Positions 19,186 through 30,257 of a stretch of 64,000 nt of DNA are shown one piece after another (within the stretch, counting starts at the first letter, position 1; each line of letters starts with the position of its first letter). This DNA comes from Synechococcus sp. CC9605 (lineage in GTDB: Bacteria > Cyanobacteriota > Cyanobacteriia > PCC-6307 > Cyanobiaceae): the NCBI RefSeq assembly GCF_000012625.1, contig NC_007516.1, positions 62,001-126,000 of the forward strand, in the 5' to 3' direction. Below the pieces are notes generated by a model. The model was not told the origin of the DNA. It saw only the letters and a program-made list of their open reading frames with translations, and ran no database searches. The position numbers were made by a program, and so were the translations under genes.

Positions 19186-21990
19186 ATGCTCAAGCTCCTG
19201 CTGGGTGATCCCAATGCCCGCAAGCTGAAGCGTTACCAGCCGATCGTTTCGGATATTCAGCTGCTTGAAGAGGAGATCGCTCCGCTCTCCGACGATGAGT
19301 TACGTGGCAGAACCGCTGCCTTCCAGGAGCGTTTGGCCAATGCCGGCAGTCTGGCGAACCAGCGGCCGATCCTCGACGAGATCCTGCCTGAGGCCTTTGC
19401 CGTTGTTCGTGAAGCCGGCAAGCGGGTGCTGGGCATGCGTCATTTCGATGTCCAGCTGATTGGCGGCATGGTGCTGCATGAAGGCCAGATCGCCGAGATG
19501 AAAACTGGCGAAGGCAAAACTCTGGTTGCCACCCTTCCGAGCTACCTCAACGCCCTCACTGGTCGTGGCGTGCACGTCGTGACGGTGAACGATTACCTGG
19601 CCCGCCGTGATGCCGAGTGGATGGGCCAGGTGCATCGCTTCCTCGGTTTATCCGTGGGCCTGATCCAGCAGGACATGCGTCCTGAGGAGCGCCGACGTAA
19701 CTACAACTGCGATATCACCTACGCCACCAATTCAGAGCTGGGCTTCGATTACCTGCGCGACAACATGGCTGCCGACATCTCGGAGGTGGTGCAGCGGGAG
19801 TTTCAGTACTGCGTGATCGATGAGGTCGATTCGATCCTGATCGACGAAGCCCGCACCCCTCTGATCATTTCTGGTCAGGTGGAACGGCCCCAGGAGAAGT
19901 ACCAGCAGGCGGCCGAGGTGGCCAATGCCCTTGCTCGCGCTGCCGAGTTAAGCAAAGACGGCATCGATCCCGAGGGGGATTACGAGGTGGATGAAAAGCA
20001 GCGCAGCTGCACCCTCACCGATGAAGGCTTTGCCAAGGCCGAGCAGATGCTCGGGGTGGCTGATCTGTTCAACCCCCAGGACCCCTGGGCCCACTACATC
20101 ACCAACGCTCTGAAGGCCAAGGAGCTGTTCGTCAAGGATGTGAACTACATCGTGCGCGATGGCGAAGCGGTGATCGTGGATGAGTTCACCGGTCGGGTGA
20201 TGCCTGGGCGCCGTTGGAGTGACGGCCAGCACCAAGCCATTGAGGCCAAGGAGGCCCTTGCGATCCAATCAGAAACGCAGACCCTCGCTTCGATCACGTA
20301 TCAGAACTTTTTCCTGCTCTATCCCCGCTTGGCCGGCATGACCGGCACGGCCAAAACGGAAGAGGTTGAATTCGAGAAGACCTACAAACTCGAAACCACA
20401 ATCGTCCCCACCAACCGGGTCCGGGCGCGTCAGGACTGGGCCGATCAGGTTTACAAAACCGAGGCTGCAAAATGGCGCGCTGTGGCCAACGAAACAGCTG
20501 AGATCCACAAGAACGGACGGCCGGTGCTAGTCGGCACCACCTCGGTGGAGAAAAGCGAACTGCTGAGTTCGCTGCTGGCGGAGCAGGAGATCCCCCACAA
20601 CCTGCTCAACGCGAAGCCGGAGAATGTGGAGCGCGAATCGGAGATCGTCGCCCAGGCGGGTCGGGCTGGCGCTGTGACCATCGCCACCAACATGGCGGGC
20701 CGTGGTACTGACATCATCCTTGGTGGCAACAGCGACTACATGGCCCGCTTGAAGTTGCGGGAGGTGCTGCTGGGCCGTCTTGTGAAGCCGGAAGAGGATC
20801 ACACGCCGCCCGTGCCTTTGCAGCGCAGTGCTCCGGGCGGGTTCTCTGATGCTGCGGCGCCTTCGCTGCCCCGCAGCGGCGAGAGCCTCTATCCCTGCCC
20901 CCTCACCGATGACACCGATCAAGCCCTCGGCCAGCTGGCGCGTGATCTGGTCAAGGCCTGGGGCGATCGTGCCCTCACGGTGATTGAGCTGGAGGAGCGC
21001 ATCGCCACTGCTGCGGAGAAAGCACCCACTGAGGCTCCCCAGATTCAGGCATTGCGCGAGGCGATCGCCCGGGTGAAGGGTGAATACGACGCCGTGGTAA
21101 AGCAGGAAGAAAGCCGCGTTCGCGAGGCTGGCGGCCTGCATGTGATCGGCACGGAACGGCATGAGTCCCGCCGTGTCGATAACCAACTTCGTGGCCGTGC
21201 CGGCCGCCAGGGCGACCCCGGATCCACTCGCTTTTTCCTCTCATTGGGCGACAACTTGCTGCGGATCTTCGGCGGTGATCGCGTTGCCGGTCTGATGAAT
21301 GCCTTCCGCGTGGAGGAAGACATGCCGATTGAATCCGGCATGCTCACCCGTTCGCTGGAGGGAGCTCAGAAGAAGGTGGAGACCTACTACTACGACATCC
21401 GCAAGCAGGTGTTCGAGTACGACGAGGTGATGAACAACCAGCGGCGTGCGGTGTATTCCGAACGCCGCCGAGTGCTGGATGGCCGTGCTTTGAAGAAGCA
21501 AGTGATCGGTTACGGCGAACGCACCATGGGAGAAATCGTGGAGGCCTATGTGAATCCTGACCTGCCGCCGGAGGAATGGGATCTCGATCAGCTGGTCGGC
21601 AAGGTGAAAGAGTTCATCTATTTGTTGGAAGATCTCACCCCTGACCAGGTTCAGGGCCTCGGCATGGAGGAACTCAAGGCCTTTCTTCAGGAGCAACTAC
21701 GCAATGCCTATGACCTCAAAGAAGGCCAGATTGAGCAACAGCGCCCTGGGCTGATGCGTGAGGCTGAGCGCTTCTTCATCCTTCAGCAGATTGATACCCT
21801 TTGGCGTGAACATCTCCAGGCGATGGATGCCCTGCGTGAATCGGTGGGTCTGCGTGGCTACGGTCAGAAAGATCCGCTCATTGAATACAAGAATGAGGGT
21901 TACGACATGTTCCTTGAAATGATGACGAATATGCGCCGTAATGTCATCTATTCAATGTTCATGTTCCAGCCGCAAGCACCCAAAAACTAG
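19186..21990 (+). CDS. secA: Protein translocase subunit SecA
   Basis: ATPase that drives preproteins through SecYEG into or across the plasma and thylakoid membranes. The 934-residue protein has Walker A MKTGEGKT (about residue 105), Walker [22 protein letters not shown], the [14 protein letters not shown] block and the [15 protein letters not shown] motif. Between the last two is a long insert (from about [14 protein letters not shown] to [10 protein letters not shown]) compared with E. coli; similar inserts are known in cyanobacterial and chloroplast SecA. The C-terminal zinc motif is absent. The start is ATG at 19186; a TTG 12 bases earlier is less likely. Confidence 0.97.
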   Translation: MLKLLLGDPNARKLKRYQPIVSDIQLLEEEIAPLSDDELRGRTAAFQERLANAGSLANQRPILDEILPEAFAVVREAGKRVLGMRHFDVQLIGGMVLHEGQIAEMKTGEGKTLVATLPSYLNALTGRGVHVVTVNDYLARRDAEWMGQVHRFLGLSVGLIQQDMRPEERRRNYNCDITYATNSELGFDYLRDNMAADISEVVQREFQYCVIDEVDSILIDEARTPLIISGQVERPQEKYQQAAEVANALARAAELSKDGIDPEGDYEVDEKQRSCTLTDEGFAKAEQMLGVADLFNPQDPWAHYITNALKAKELFVKDVNYIVRDGEAVIVDEFTGRVMPGRRWSDGQHQAIEAKEALAIQSETQTLASITYQNFFLLYPRLAGMTGTAKTEEVEFEKTYKLETTIVPTNRVRARQDWADQVYKTEAAKWRAVANETAEIHKNGRPVLVGTTSVEKSELLSSLLAEQEIPHNLLNAKPENVERESEIVAQAGRAGAVTIATNMAGRGTDIILGGNSDYMARLKLREVLLGRLVKPEEDHTPPVPLQRSAPGGFSDAAAPSLPRSGESLYPCPLTDDTDQALGQLARDLVKAWGDRALTVIELEERIATAAEKAPTEAPQIQALREAIARVKGEYDAVVKQEESRVREAGGLHVIGTERHESRRVDNQLRGRAGRQGDPGSTRFFLSLGDNLLRIFGGDRVAGLMNAFRVEEDMPIESGMLTRSLEGAQKKVETYYYDIRKQVFEYDEVMNNQRRAVYSERRRVLDGRALKKQVIGYGERTMGEIVEAYVNPDLPPEEWDLDQLVGKVKEFIYLLEDLTPDQVQGLGMEELKAFLQEQLRNAYDLKEGQIEQQRPGLMREAERFFILQQIDTLWREHLQAMDALRESVGLRGYGQKDPLIEYKNEGYDMFLEMMTNMRRNVIYSMFMFQPQAPKN

Positions 21991-22326
21991 TCTTAATGAA
22001 CCAGAGTAAAGGCGCTGTTCTAGTGAATTTTTAATCAATATTTCCTTATTTATTATTGGCTCATGCGGAATATTTGCTGGTTGAATATGATGTATTTGGT
22101 CAGTTTTATGGAGTCACGCAATATGATATTGCGTATAAAGATAAAAAACCTTTTCTTACTTGCTACTAGTGCTTTATGTGAGATTAGCCTTGAATGTTGT
22201 CTTGTTTTCGCGCAGTGTGTGTTTCAGGGCTTCCTGACGGCGAGGTTCGCCTTGGAGGATCAATGTAAATTTCTGGGTCAAAAGTATTGGCCATAAAATT
22301 AATTAAATCGGCCAGCTGTGAGCTCT
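21991..22326. other. 336-bp AT-rich gap between secA and cysE, no convincing gene
   Basis: This convergent gap is much richer in A+T than the rest of the window and is the longest gene-free stretch. An open frame for 77 residues (22063-22296) exists but has poor coding character. A 19-base palindrome (22116-22134) lies inside. A small RNA or old degenerate sequence is possible; no clear terminator with a U tract was seen for either flanking gene. Confidence 0.5.
22116..22134. promoter_or_regulatory. Perfect palindrome in the AT-rich gap
   Basis: ACGCAATAT and ATATTGCGT form a perfect 9-bp inverted repeat around a single central G. It is long enough for a dimeric regulator site but could also be chance in AT-rich DNA. 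No gene start lies just downstream on either strand. Confidence 0.35.
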
Positions 22327-23073
22327 TTATCTAGTGCTATCTCCCAGGAATTCCAAGATTTCTCGGTCTTTGAGATTCTGGGCTTCACCAGAGCATTCTT
22401 CAAGGAGCTGCCGACCGGCCGCCACCTCCTGTAGGCAGCGTTTGAGGTTCATCACTGTGTTCTCGAGCTGATCGATCCGTTCCATCAAGTTGCGGATCAC
22501 GTTTGCTTCCGCATCCGGAAGGGCCGAATGGGCAAGTGGATTGATCCTTACACCGCTCTGGTGGATCACCCTTCCGGGGATGCCCACCACCGTGCAGTCG
22601 CTCTCCACATCGCGGACCACCACGGATCCAGCGCCAATGCGGGTGTTGGTCCCGATCGTGATTGCACCCAACACCTTGGCGCCTGCACCCACTACCACGT
22701 TCTCCGCCAGGGTTGGGTGGCGCTTGCCGTGTTCCTTGCCTGTGCCTCCCAGGGTGACGCCTTGATACAGCAGGCAACGGTGGCCGATTTCGGCGGTCTC
22801 GCCGATCACCACCCCCATGCCATGGTCAATGAACACGCTGTGGCCGATCCGGGCGCCGGGGTGAATCTCGATCCCGGTGAGTGCACGGCCAATCTGGCTG
22901 AGGCAACGGGCAGCCAGCTTCAGGGGCAGCTGACAGCTCCAAAGGCGATGGCTGATCCGGTGCAGGCTGATCGCCTGGAAGCCGGGATAACAAAACAGGA
23001 TCTCCAGCCAGCCACGGGCAGCCGGATCGCGCTCGCGGATGATCGCGAGGTCGGCACGGATGTGATCAAACAT
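22327..23073 (-). CDS. cysE: Serine O-acetyltransferase
   Basis: Acetylates serine to O-acetylserine, the acceptor for sulfide in cysteine synthesis. The 248-residue protein has a helical N-terminal domain (GWLEILFCYPGFQAISLHRISH) and a left-handed beta-helix of hexapeptide repeats (IHPGARIGHSVFIDHGMGVVIG). The catalytic His is in DHGMG, and the GTGKEHGKRHPTL loop is typical. A polar, probably helical tail of about 60 residues follows (EANVIRNLMERIDQLENTV). The ATG at 23073 gives the standard N-terminus MFDHIRADL. It lies 10 bp after a GntR-type regulator gene on the same strand, so the two are probably co-transcribed. Confidence 0.95.
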   Translation of the reverse strand: MFDHIRADLAIIRERDPAARGWLEILFCYPGFQAISLHRISHRLWSCQLPLKLAARCLSQIGRALTGIEIHPGARIGHSVFIDHGMGVVIGETAEIGHRCLLYQGVTLGGTGKEHGKRHPTLAENVVVGAGAKVLGAITIGTNTRIGAGSVVVRDVESDCTVVGIPGRVIHQSGVRINPLAHSALPDAEANVIRNLMERIDQLENTVMNLKRCLQEVAAGRQLLEECSGEAQNLKDREILEFLGDSTR

Positions 23074-23083
23074 CGCAGGGGGG

Positions 23084-24085
23084 TCAGCTGGCGGCCGCCG
23101 GGGTCTGCAGGCCAATCTCCTTGCGGAGTAGATCAATCGTATCGGTGCTGAGGTAGCTCTCGGCGCAATGCACCTGGGGCATGCGCATCAGCTGGGAGCG
23201 GTTCTGGCGCAGGCTCTGCTCCACCAGTGGCAGGCTTGGTCGATCACAGAGCACGTGGCTGGAGGCCCGCAGTAGGGCCAGTAGGCGGCTGCCCACATCC
23301 GGGGTGGCGGTCATCAGCAGCAATTCGTTGCCACGCATGGAGTGGAGAATCACTTCCGCAGCCCGCAGAATGCCGGGGCTGATGCTCACCAGCCCCACAC
23401 AGCTGCCAGGACGCAATTCCTTGAGCATGGCCAGTTCCTGGCGGAAGTCGTTCAGGTCAACGGCCACGGCGCGGACGCTGTGTTTCTTGGCGAGCTCCTC
23501 CACTGGTTGAAGGAAATAACGGCTTGTCACCACCGTGCCGTTACTGGAGTTCTCCAGCACGCTTTCCAGCTCTTCCAGCGGCACCACTTCCACCGGCACA
23601 TCTAGGCAGGGTTCCAGTTCCTCGGCAATCAGCATCGAGGCGCCGATGTCTTCCCGCGGCGTGCTCACCAGCACGCGGGCTCCGCAGCGCAGGCGCCAGT
23701 CAATCTCCCGAGTCAGCAGTTCCCTGGTCTGCTGCAGGGTGCAGCCTGCATTCAGCAGGCCATCCACGCACTTCCGCACTTCACGGTCGAGGTCGGTGAC
23801 GCCCCGGTTGCGGATGTGTGGAGGCGTTTTGATTTCCCGGGGTTTTTGCTGGTCGCGCACATAGATGCCAGAGCCGGCCATGGCTTCAACGACGCCATCG
23901 GTTTCCAGCTGGCGGTACACCTTGCTGATCGTGTTGCGGTGCAGTCCGGTTTGCATTGCCAGCTGCCGGGTGCTGGGAAGGCGATGCCCCGGCGGGTAAT
24001 GCCTTGCTGCGATGGCAAAACAGATCTGGTTGTAGAGCTGCGTCGACGCCGGAATGTCGCTTTCCTGTTGGATATGGAATCGCAC
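23084..24085 (-). CDS. GntR family transcriptional regulator
   Basis: The 333-residue protein starts with a winged helix-turn-helix of the GntR type (YPPGHRLPSTRQLAMQTGLHRNTISKVYRQLETDGVV, residues about 31-67). The C-terminal 220 residues are neither an aminotransferase (MocR) nor an obvious FCD or UTRA domain. They alternate strands and helices (VLVSTPREDIGASMLIAEEL, VRAVAVDLNDF) and may be an alpha/beta ligand-binding domain. The start is GTG at 24085. It lies immediately upstream of cysE and divergent from a hydrolase gene. Control of cysE or of itself is plausible but unproven. Confidence 0.85.
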   Translation of the reverse strand: MRFHIQQESDIPASTQLYNQICFAIAARHYPPGHRLPSTRQLAMQTGLHRNTISKVYRQLETDGVVEAMAGSGIYVRDQQKPREIKTPPHIRNRGVTDLDREVRKCVDGLLNAGCTLQQTRELLTREIDWRLRCGARVLVSTPREDIGASMLIAEELEPCLDVPVEVVPLEELESVLENSSNGTVVTSRYFLQPVEELAKKHSVRAVAVDLNDFRQELAMLKELRPGSCVGLVSISPGILRAAEVILHSMRGNELLLMTATPDVGSRLLALLRASSHVLCDRPSLPLVEQSLRQNRSQLMRMPQVHCAESYLSTDTIDLLRKEIGLQTPAAAS

Positions 24086-24164
24086 GCCGGTGGGACAGGT
24101 CGGAATGCGGCCACCATACGGAGCGAATTGCTTGGTGACAATTAGGGGTGTGTCCTATGCAGTT

Positions 24165-24932
24165 ATGGAAAGTTCTGGGCTGGGCCGAAGTGATTGGGTC
24201 GAGGTTCTGAATGGGCCCGTTCGCTTGCGTTGTTGGTGGGCGGAGCCAGTCATCGCCGCGAACGATATTGAGTCGAAACCGTTTATAAATCGTGCCTATA
24301 TCGTGCTACCTGAGGTGTTCGGTGTGAATGGCTGGGTTCGCAGCGTCGCGGATCGCCTGGCCGCCCATGGCCATCCGGCCCTGGTCATTCCTTTGTTTGC
24401 CCGCACGGCGCCCGATCTGGAGTTGTCCTATGAACCGTCCGATCTGGCTCAAGGGCGGCGTCACAAGGACGCCACCACCACCGAGCAGATCCTTGGTGAT
24501 GTTGCTGCTGCTGTCAGCTGGTTAGGAGTCCGTTACCCGCAGGCCGCCGTGCATGTGGTGGGGTTCTGCTTCGGGGGGCATGCCGCCTTTCTGGCCGCCA
24601 CGTTGCCCGGGGTTAAGCACGCCTTCGATTTTTACGGCGCAGGGGTGAGCCGGATGCGGCCCGGCGGTGGAGAGCCATCGCTTGCTCTGCTGCCTGAGAT
24701 CAAGGCACGGCTCACTTGTGTGTTCGGCACGGCCGATCCACTGATCCCTCTCGAGGATCGCGAAGCGATAAGGGTTGCCCTGAGCAAGGCTGATCCCGCC
24801 TGCCAGCGCTTGCGCTTTGTGGAGTACGCCGGTGCCGACCATGGCTTCATGTGCGAAGCCCGCAGCAACTTCCATCCCCAGGCCTCAGCCCAGGGATGGA
24901 GCCTGCTGCTTGGTGACGATCCTGCGGTTTAG
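24165..24932 (+). CDS. Dienelactone hydrolase family protein
   Basis: An alpha/beta hydrolase of 255 residues. The nucleophile is a Cys in GFCFGG (residue 135), as in dienelactone hydrolases, with Glu in LPEVFGVN (residue 50), Asp in FGTADPLIP and His in GADHGF. The complete catalytic set suggests an active enzyme, though cyanobacterial members are not known to degrade chloroaromatics and the substrate is unknown. The ATG at 24165 was chosen because it follows the divergent gap with gntR. Its tail overlaps infC by 4 bp. Confidence 0.88.
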
Positions 24933-25582
24933 CCCTGGGGGCTGGCCACCTTGGCTGCGGTGGGCCTGGGTGGTGCCGGAATGGTGCGCACGGCCTTGTT
25001 GGCGGCTTGCTCCTTTTCCTCCTTCTTCACCAGCGGTGTTTTGCGCGGGGTGAGGAACATGATCATGTTGCGGCCCTCCCGCTTGGGGGCCTGCTGGATC
25101 TCGGCCTTTTCCTCTAGATCCTTTGCCATCCGCCGCAGCAGGGTTTCCGCCAGCGCGGTGTGCTGAATCTCGCGGCCGCGGAAGATTACGGTGCACTTCA
25201 CCTTGTCGCCCGCTTTGAGGAAGCGCTGCGCCTGGCCGATCCGCACGTCGTAGTCGTGCTGATCGATCTTGTAGCGCATCTTGACCTCCTTAACTTCGGT
25301 CTGGTGCGACTTCTTCTTGGCCTCTTTGGCTTTCTTTTCCTGCTCGAACTTGAACTTGCCGTAATCCATGATCCGGCAGACCGGTGGGTCAGCCTTCTCG
25401 CTCACTAGCACTAGATCCAGTTCCCTGTCGCGGGCCACATCCAGGGCTTCTTCGCGGCTGATCACGCCCAGCTGAGCGCCGTCTGAGTCGACCACCCGCA
25501 ACTGGGGGTAGTTGATCCGGTCGTTGATGTTGGGCAGCTCCCGAACCGGGGCACGACGGTCAAAACGGGGACGTGGGGGCAT
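24929..25582 (-). CDS. infC: Translation initiation factor IF-3
   Basis: Binds the 30S subunit and checks start-codon pairing. The 217-residue protein has the N-terminal domain beginning [17 protein letters not shown], the Lys-rich linker ([16 protein letters not shown]) and the C-terminal domain ([20 protein letters not shown], then [11 protein letters not shown]). It starts with an ordinary ATG, unlike the AUU start of E. coli infC. A basic/Ala-rich tail of about 35 residues follows the core. It lies 57 bp after miaA on the same strand; rpmI and rplT are not adjacent. Confidence 0.96.
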
Positions 25583-25639
25583 TCAGGCGGTGACGGGGAC
25601 AGGTGCAGACAACTTCGCTTAATACAACGTCTGCATCCT

Positions 25640-26539
25640 TCACCTTAGATGTTGTTCGATCAACGTCATCGCATCCGTCAGCGTTGCCTGGTCGGGCAGC
25701 CAGTGGGGGTTGTGCTGACGCCGGAACCAGGTGCGTTGGCGTTTGGCGAACTGGCGGGTGCGTTGGCTGGTGATTCGCACCGCTTCTGTTGTGGTCAGGC
25801 TGCCGCCAATCATCTGCAGCGCTTCGCTGTAGCCGATGGTCTGCAGCAATGGCAGATCAGCGCCGTAGCGCTCGCTCAGGCGCTGGGTCTCGTCCACCAG
25901 CCCATCGCGGTAGAGCTGCTCGGTACGTTGCTGGATGCGTTGGCGCAGGTTGGCGGGGTTGAGGCCCAGTTCCAGCACCCGCCAGGGCGGAGGGGCGGCT
26001 GTGGCCTGCCGGCTCATCGGTTGCCCGGAGCCGTAGAGCACCTCAAGGGCGCGTTGGGTGCGCACGGCATCGGCAGGGGCGATTTTGGCAGCGGCCTTGG
26101 GGTCGGCGGCCTGCAGCAGGGGATGGCAGATCTGCTGGCCCAGGGCCGTCAGCTGCTGGCGCAGTTGCGGCTGGGGTGCCACGGCAGGAGGCTGAAGACC
26201 GCTGGTGAGGGCCTTGAGATAGAGGCCGCTGCCGCCCACCAGCAGCGCCACGTCCCGCTGCTCTAGAGCAGCGTTGATGCAGGGGGTGGCGATCGCCTGA
26301 AATTCCTGCAGCGTGATCGGCTGATCGGGCGTGCGCAGGTCCAGCAGATGGTGCGGTATCCGCGCCTGTTGCTCCGCCGTCGGCTTAGCGGTTCCGATGT
26401 CCATCTCCCTGTAGAGCTGGCGGGAATCCACGTTGAACACCGGCAGATCCAGCCGTTCGGCGATGTCCAACGCCAGGGCGGTCTTGCCGCTGGCGGTGGG
26501 CCCGAGCAGGGTGATCACCAGGGGGTTGGAGCTGTTCAA
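25640..26539 (-). CDS. miaA: tRNA dimethylallyltransferase
   Basis: Adds the isopentenyl group to A37 of tRNAs reading UNN codons. The 299-residue protein has the P-loop GPTASGKT (residues 13-20), the [16 protein letters not shown] motif and the [11 protein letters not shown] block, all typical of MiaA, with the [11 protein letters not shown] motif near the C-terminus. It is divergent from gyrB across 152 bp and lies upstream of infC in the same orientation. Confidence 0.96.
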   Translation of the reverse strand: MNSSNPLVITLLGPTASGKTALALDIAERLDLPVFNVDSRQLYREMDIGTAKPTAEQQARIPHHLLDLRTPDQPITLQEFQAIATPCINAALEQRDVALLVGGSGLYLKALTSGLQPPAVAPQPQLRQQLTALGQQICHPLLQAADPKAAAKIAPADAVRTQRALEVLYGSGQPMSRQATAAPPPWRVLELGLNPANLRQRIQQRTEQLYRDGLVDETQRLSERYGADLPLLQTIGYSEALQMIGGSLTTTEAVRITSQRTRQFAKRQRTWFRRQHNPHWLPDQATLTDAMTLIEQHLR

Positions 26540-26691
26540 AGGGGTGAGGGGGTGCAGCCCGGCGTGGAATGGGCGCTGAGAGGCCTCTGCAAGCCTCTAT
26601 AGACAGCCGGTGGTAGATTGACATTGTCAGGTCGAGGTTTAGGGCCGTTGCGCCCGCCCATGACCCGGTTTCCTGGCTTGAGACTTTCTGA
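26540..26691 (+). promoter_or_regulatory. miaA/gyrB divergent promoter region
   Basis: This 152-bp gap must drive gyrB rightward and miaA leftward. A TTGACA box lies at 26618-26623 as part of the small palindrome TGACATTGTCA. The matching -10 box is weak (TAGGGC), so the call is tentative. No hairpin terminator is present. Confidence 0.3.
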
Positions 26692-28658
<1,967 letters not shown>

Positions 28659-28659
<1 letters not shown>

Positions 28660-28994
28660 TGACGGCTGTTCGGACAGGGACTGTTTCGACGAGCAGTGTT
28701 CTGCGTTGGAGTTGGCTGTTGGGGGTGGCTCTGATGGCTCCTGCAGCTCTTCCGGCTGGAGGAGCTGATCGGCGTCAACCGCAGCCCCGTCGCCGTGCGG
28801 CCTCCGGCCCCCTGCACACCGCCGCCGATCAGCCCCTGCGGCTCAGCCCACTGGCCGTAGCTCCTCGGTTGAGCACCCTCGAAGCCGGCTCATCCCTGCG
28901 CTTGTTGCGGCATTGGTCTAACGCCGATGGCCAGGATTGGCTGCACGTACAGACGCTCTCTGGAGATCAACGCCGTGGCTGGCTCCGCGCCTGA
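28659..28994 (+). CDS. Putative secreted small protein with SH3-like C-terminus
   Basis: The 111-residue protein starts with a hydrophobic, signal-like stretch ([23 protein letters not shown]). It continues through an Arg/Gln/Pro-rich spacer and ends in about 50 residues resembling a bacterial SH3 domain ([20 protein letters not shown] then [18 protein letters not shown]). SH3-like domains often bind cell-wall peptides; here that is inference. Its ATG overlaps the gyrB stop, and it overlaps the first crcB gene. Confidence 0.65.
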
Positions 28995-29355
28995 GGCTGT
29001 CTTGGTGGGTCTTGGGGCGATCCCCGGGGCCTGGCTGCGCCTGAAGGTGGTGAACCACTTTCAGCCGATGGTGCCGAAGAAGCACTGGGGCACCTTTCTG
29101 GTGAATGTAGTGGCCTGTTTTGCCCTGGGCCTGGTGCTGGCGCTGAATGAAACCTGCACGGCGAGCACTGGTATCGCCTTGCTGATGGGTGTGGGCTTTT
29201 TCGGCAGTCTCAGCACTTTTTCCACCTTCGCCGTGGAGCTGCTCAACGAGCTGCGTGCTGGCCAGTTGCTGACGGCGTTGGTGCTGGCGGTGGCCTCCAT
29301 TGGGGTCGGCCTGCTGGCCTGTGCAGTCGGTTACGGAATAGGGACCCATGCCTGA
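28975..29355 (+). CDS. crcB: Fluoride exporter CrcB/Fluc, first copy
   Basis: Fluc channels export fluoride. The product of about 126 residues has four hydrophobic segments, the conserved [10 protein letters not shown]-terminus and the [10 protein letters not shown] pore segment. The start is taken as GTG at 28975, because no ATG exists before the GAIPG motif and this gives the standard length. It overlaps the upstream SH3-like gene by 20 bp and the second crcB by 8 bp. The two are likely to form a heterodimer, as in other tandem crcB pairs. Confidence 0.9.
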
Positions 29356-29746
29356 AGCGAAGCCCGGCCTGCAACTGGAATTGCTGGAGCTGTTGCTGGT
29401 TGGTGCCGGTGCCGTGCCCGGGGCCCTGCTGCGCTGGCAGCTGGCTCTATATCTAGGGGATCAGAACCTGCTGGTGAATGTTCTGGGGGCCGCCCTGTTG
29501 GGCTTCCTGTCCGGGCTCCCCGCCGCGCCACGGCGGCAGTTGCTGCTTGGCATTGGCTTTTGCGGTTCCGTGACCACCTTCAGTAGTTGGATGCTGGCGG
29601 CCGTGAAGCACCTCAGTGCTGGTGATTGGGCCGCCGCATTGGGCTTGATCGGGCTGACCCTCGGGCTGGGACTTGGCGCCGCAGCCCTGGGATTCAACCT
29701 CGGGCGACGGCTCAAGCCGCCAGAGCCGCCTCAATCGCCGACTTGA
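29348..29746 (+). CDS. crcB: Fluoride exporter CrcB/Fluc, second copy
   Basis: Second of a tandem Fluc pair, 132 residues, with [12 protein letters not shown] at the start and the pore segment [11 protein letters not shown]. The Asn-containing segment [15 protein letters not shown] is typical of the first half of the channel. Pairs of divergent copies usually assemble as antiparallel heterodimers. The 3' end overlaps the convergent glutathione peroxidase gene by 35 bp. No fluoride riboswitch precedes the pair. Confidence 0.9.
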
Positions 29747-30185
29747 GGTCTTCAGGGGTGACGCCGCTCTTGAAGCGAGCGATCACGGTGCCGTTTTTGC
29801 CCACCAGGAACTTCTCGAAGTTCCACTCCACATCACCGGAGGGTTCCATCTGATTGAGGGTGGTGTAGGGCTCCGTGGTGCTGCCTTTGGCGTGCACCTT
29901 CTCGAACAGTTCGAAGTCAGCGCCGTAGGTGGTGGAGCAGAAGCTCTTGATTTCGTCCAGGCTGCCGGGCTCCTGGGCGCCGAAGTCGTTGCAGGGGAAG
30001 CCCAGCACCGCCAGGCCCTTGGCGGCATAGGCCTCATTGAGGGCCTGCAGACCCGCGTACTGCTTGGTGAAGCCACAGCGGCTGGCCACGTTCACGATCA
30101 GCAGCACCTTGCCGGCGTAATCGCCCAGGGATTTGCTGCTGCCGTCAGGGGTGGTGACGGAGACGGCACTGACGCTGATCGCCAT
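29712..30185 (-). CDS. Glutathione peroxidase-family thiol peroxidase
   Basis: Reduces hydrogen or lipid peroxides, in cyanobacteria probably with thioredoxin or NADPH-linked donors rather than glutathione. The 157-residue protein has the peroxidatic Cys in NVASRCGFTKQY (residue 37; Cys, not selenocysteine), the GFPCNDFGAQEPG block with Gln and a possible resolving Cys, and the WNFEKFLV block with Trp. The ATG at 30185 gives MAISVSAVSV. It is divergent from mgtE across 72 bp. Confidence 0.94.
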   Translation of the reverse strand: MAISVSAVSVTTPDGSSKSLGDYAGKVLLIVNVASRCGFTKQYAGLQALNEAYAAKGLAVLGFPCNDFGAQEPGSLDEIKSFCSTTYGADFELFEKVHAKGSTTEPYTTLNQMEPSGDVEWNFEKFLVGKNGTVIARFKSGVTPEDLKSAIEAALAA

Positions 30186-30257
30186 GGTGAAACAAGGATG
30201 GAGCGCAGAGGTTAACCGGCTGTAACGGCCATACACTGGGCTCCCGGCCAGAGGGGC

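Noticed and set aside
22063-22296. 77-residue open frame in the AT-rich gap
   Set aside because: Cys- and hydrophobic-rich translation without any recognisable domain or good start context; composition matches non-coding DNA.
28927-28975. Fluoride riboswitch before crcB
   Set aside because: The crcB genes overlap upstream coding, leaving no space; no matching structure seen.
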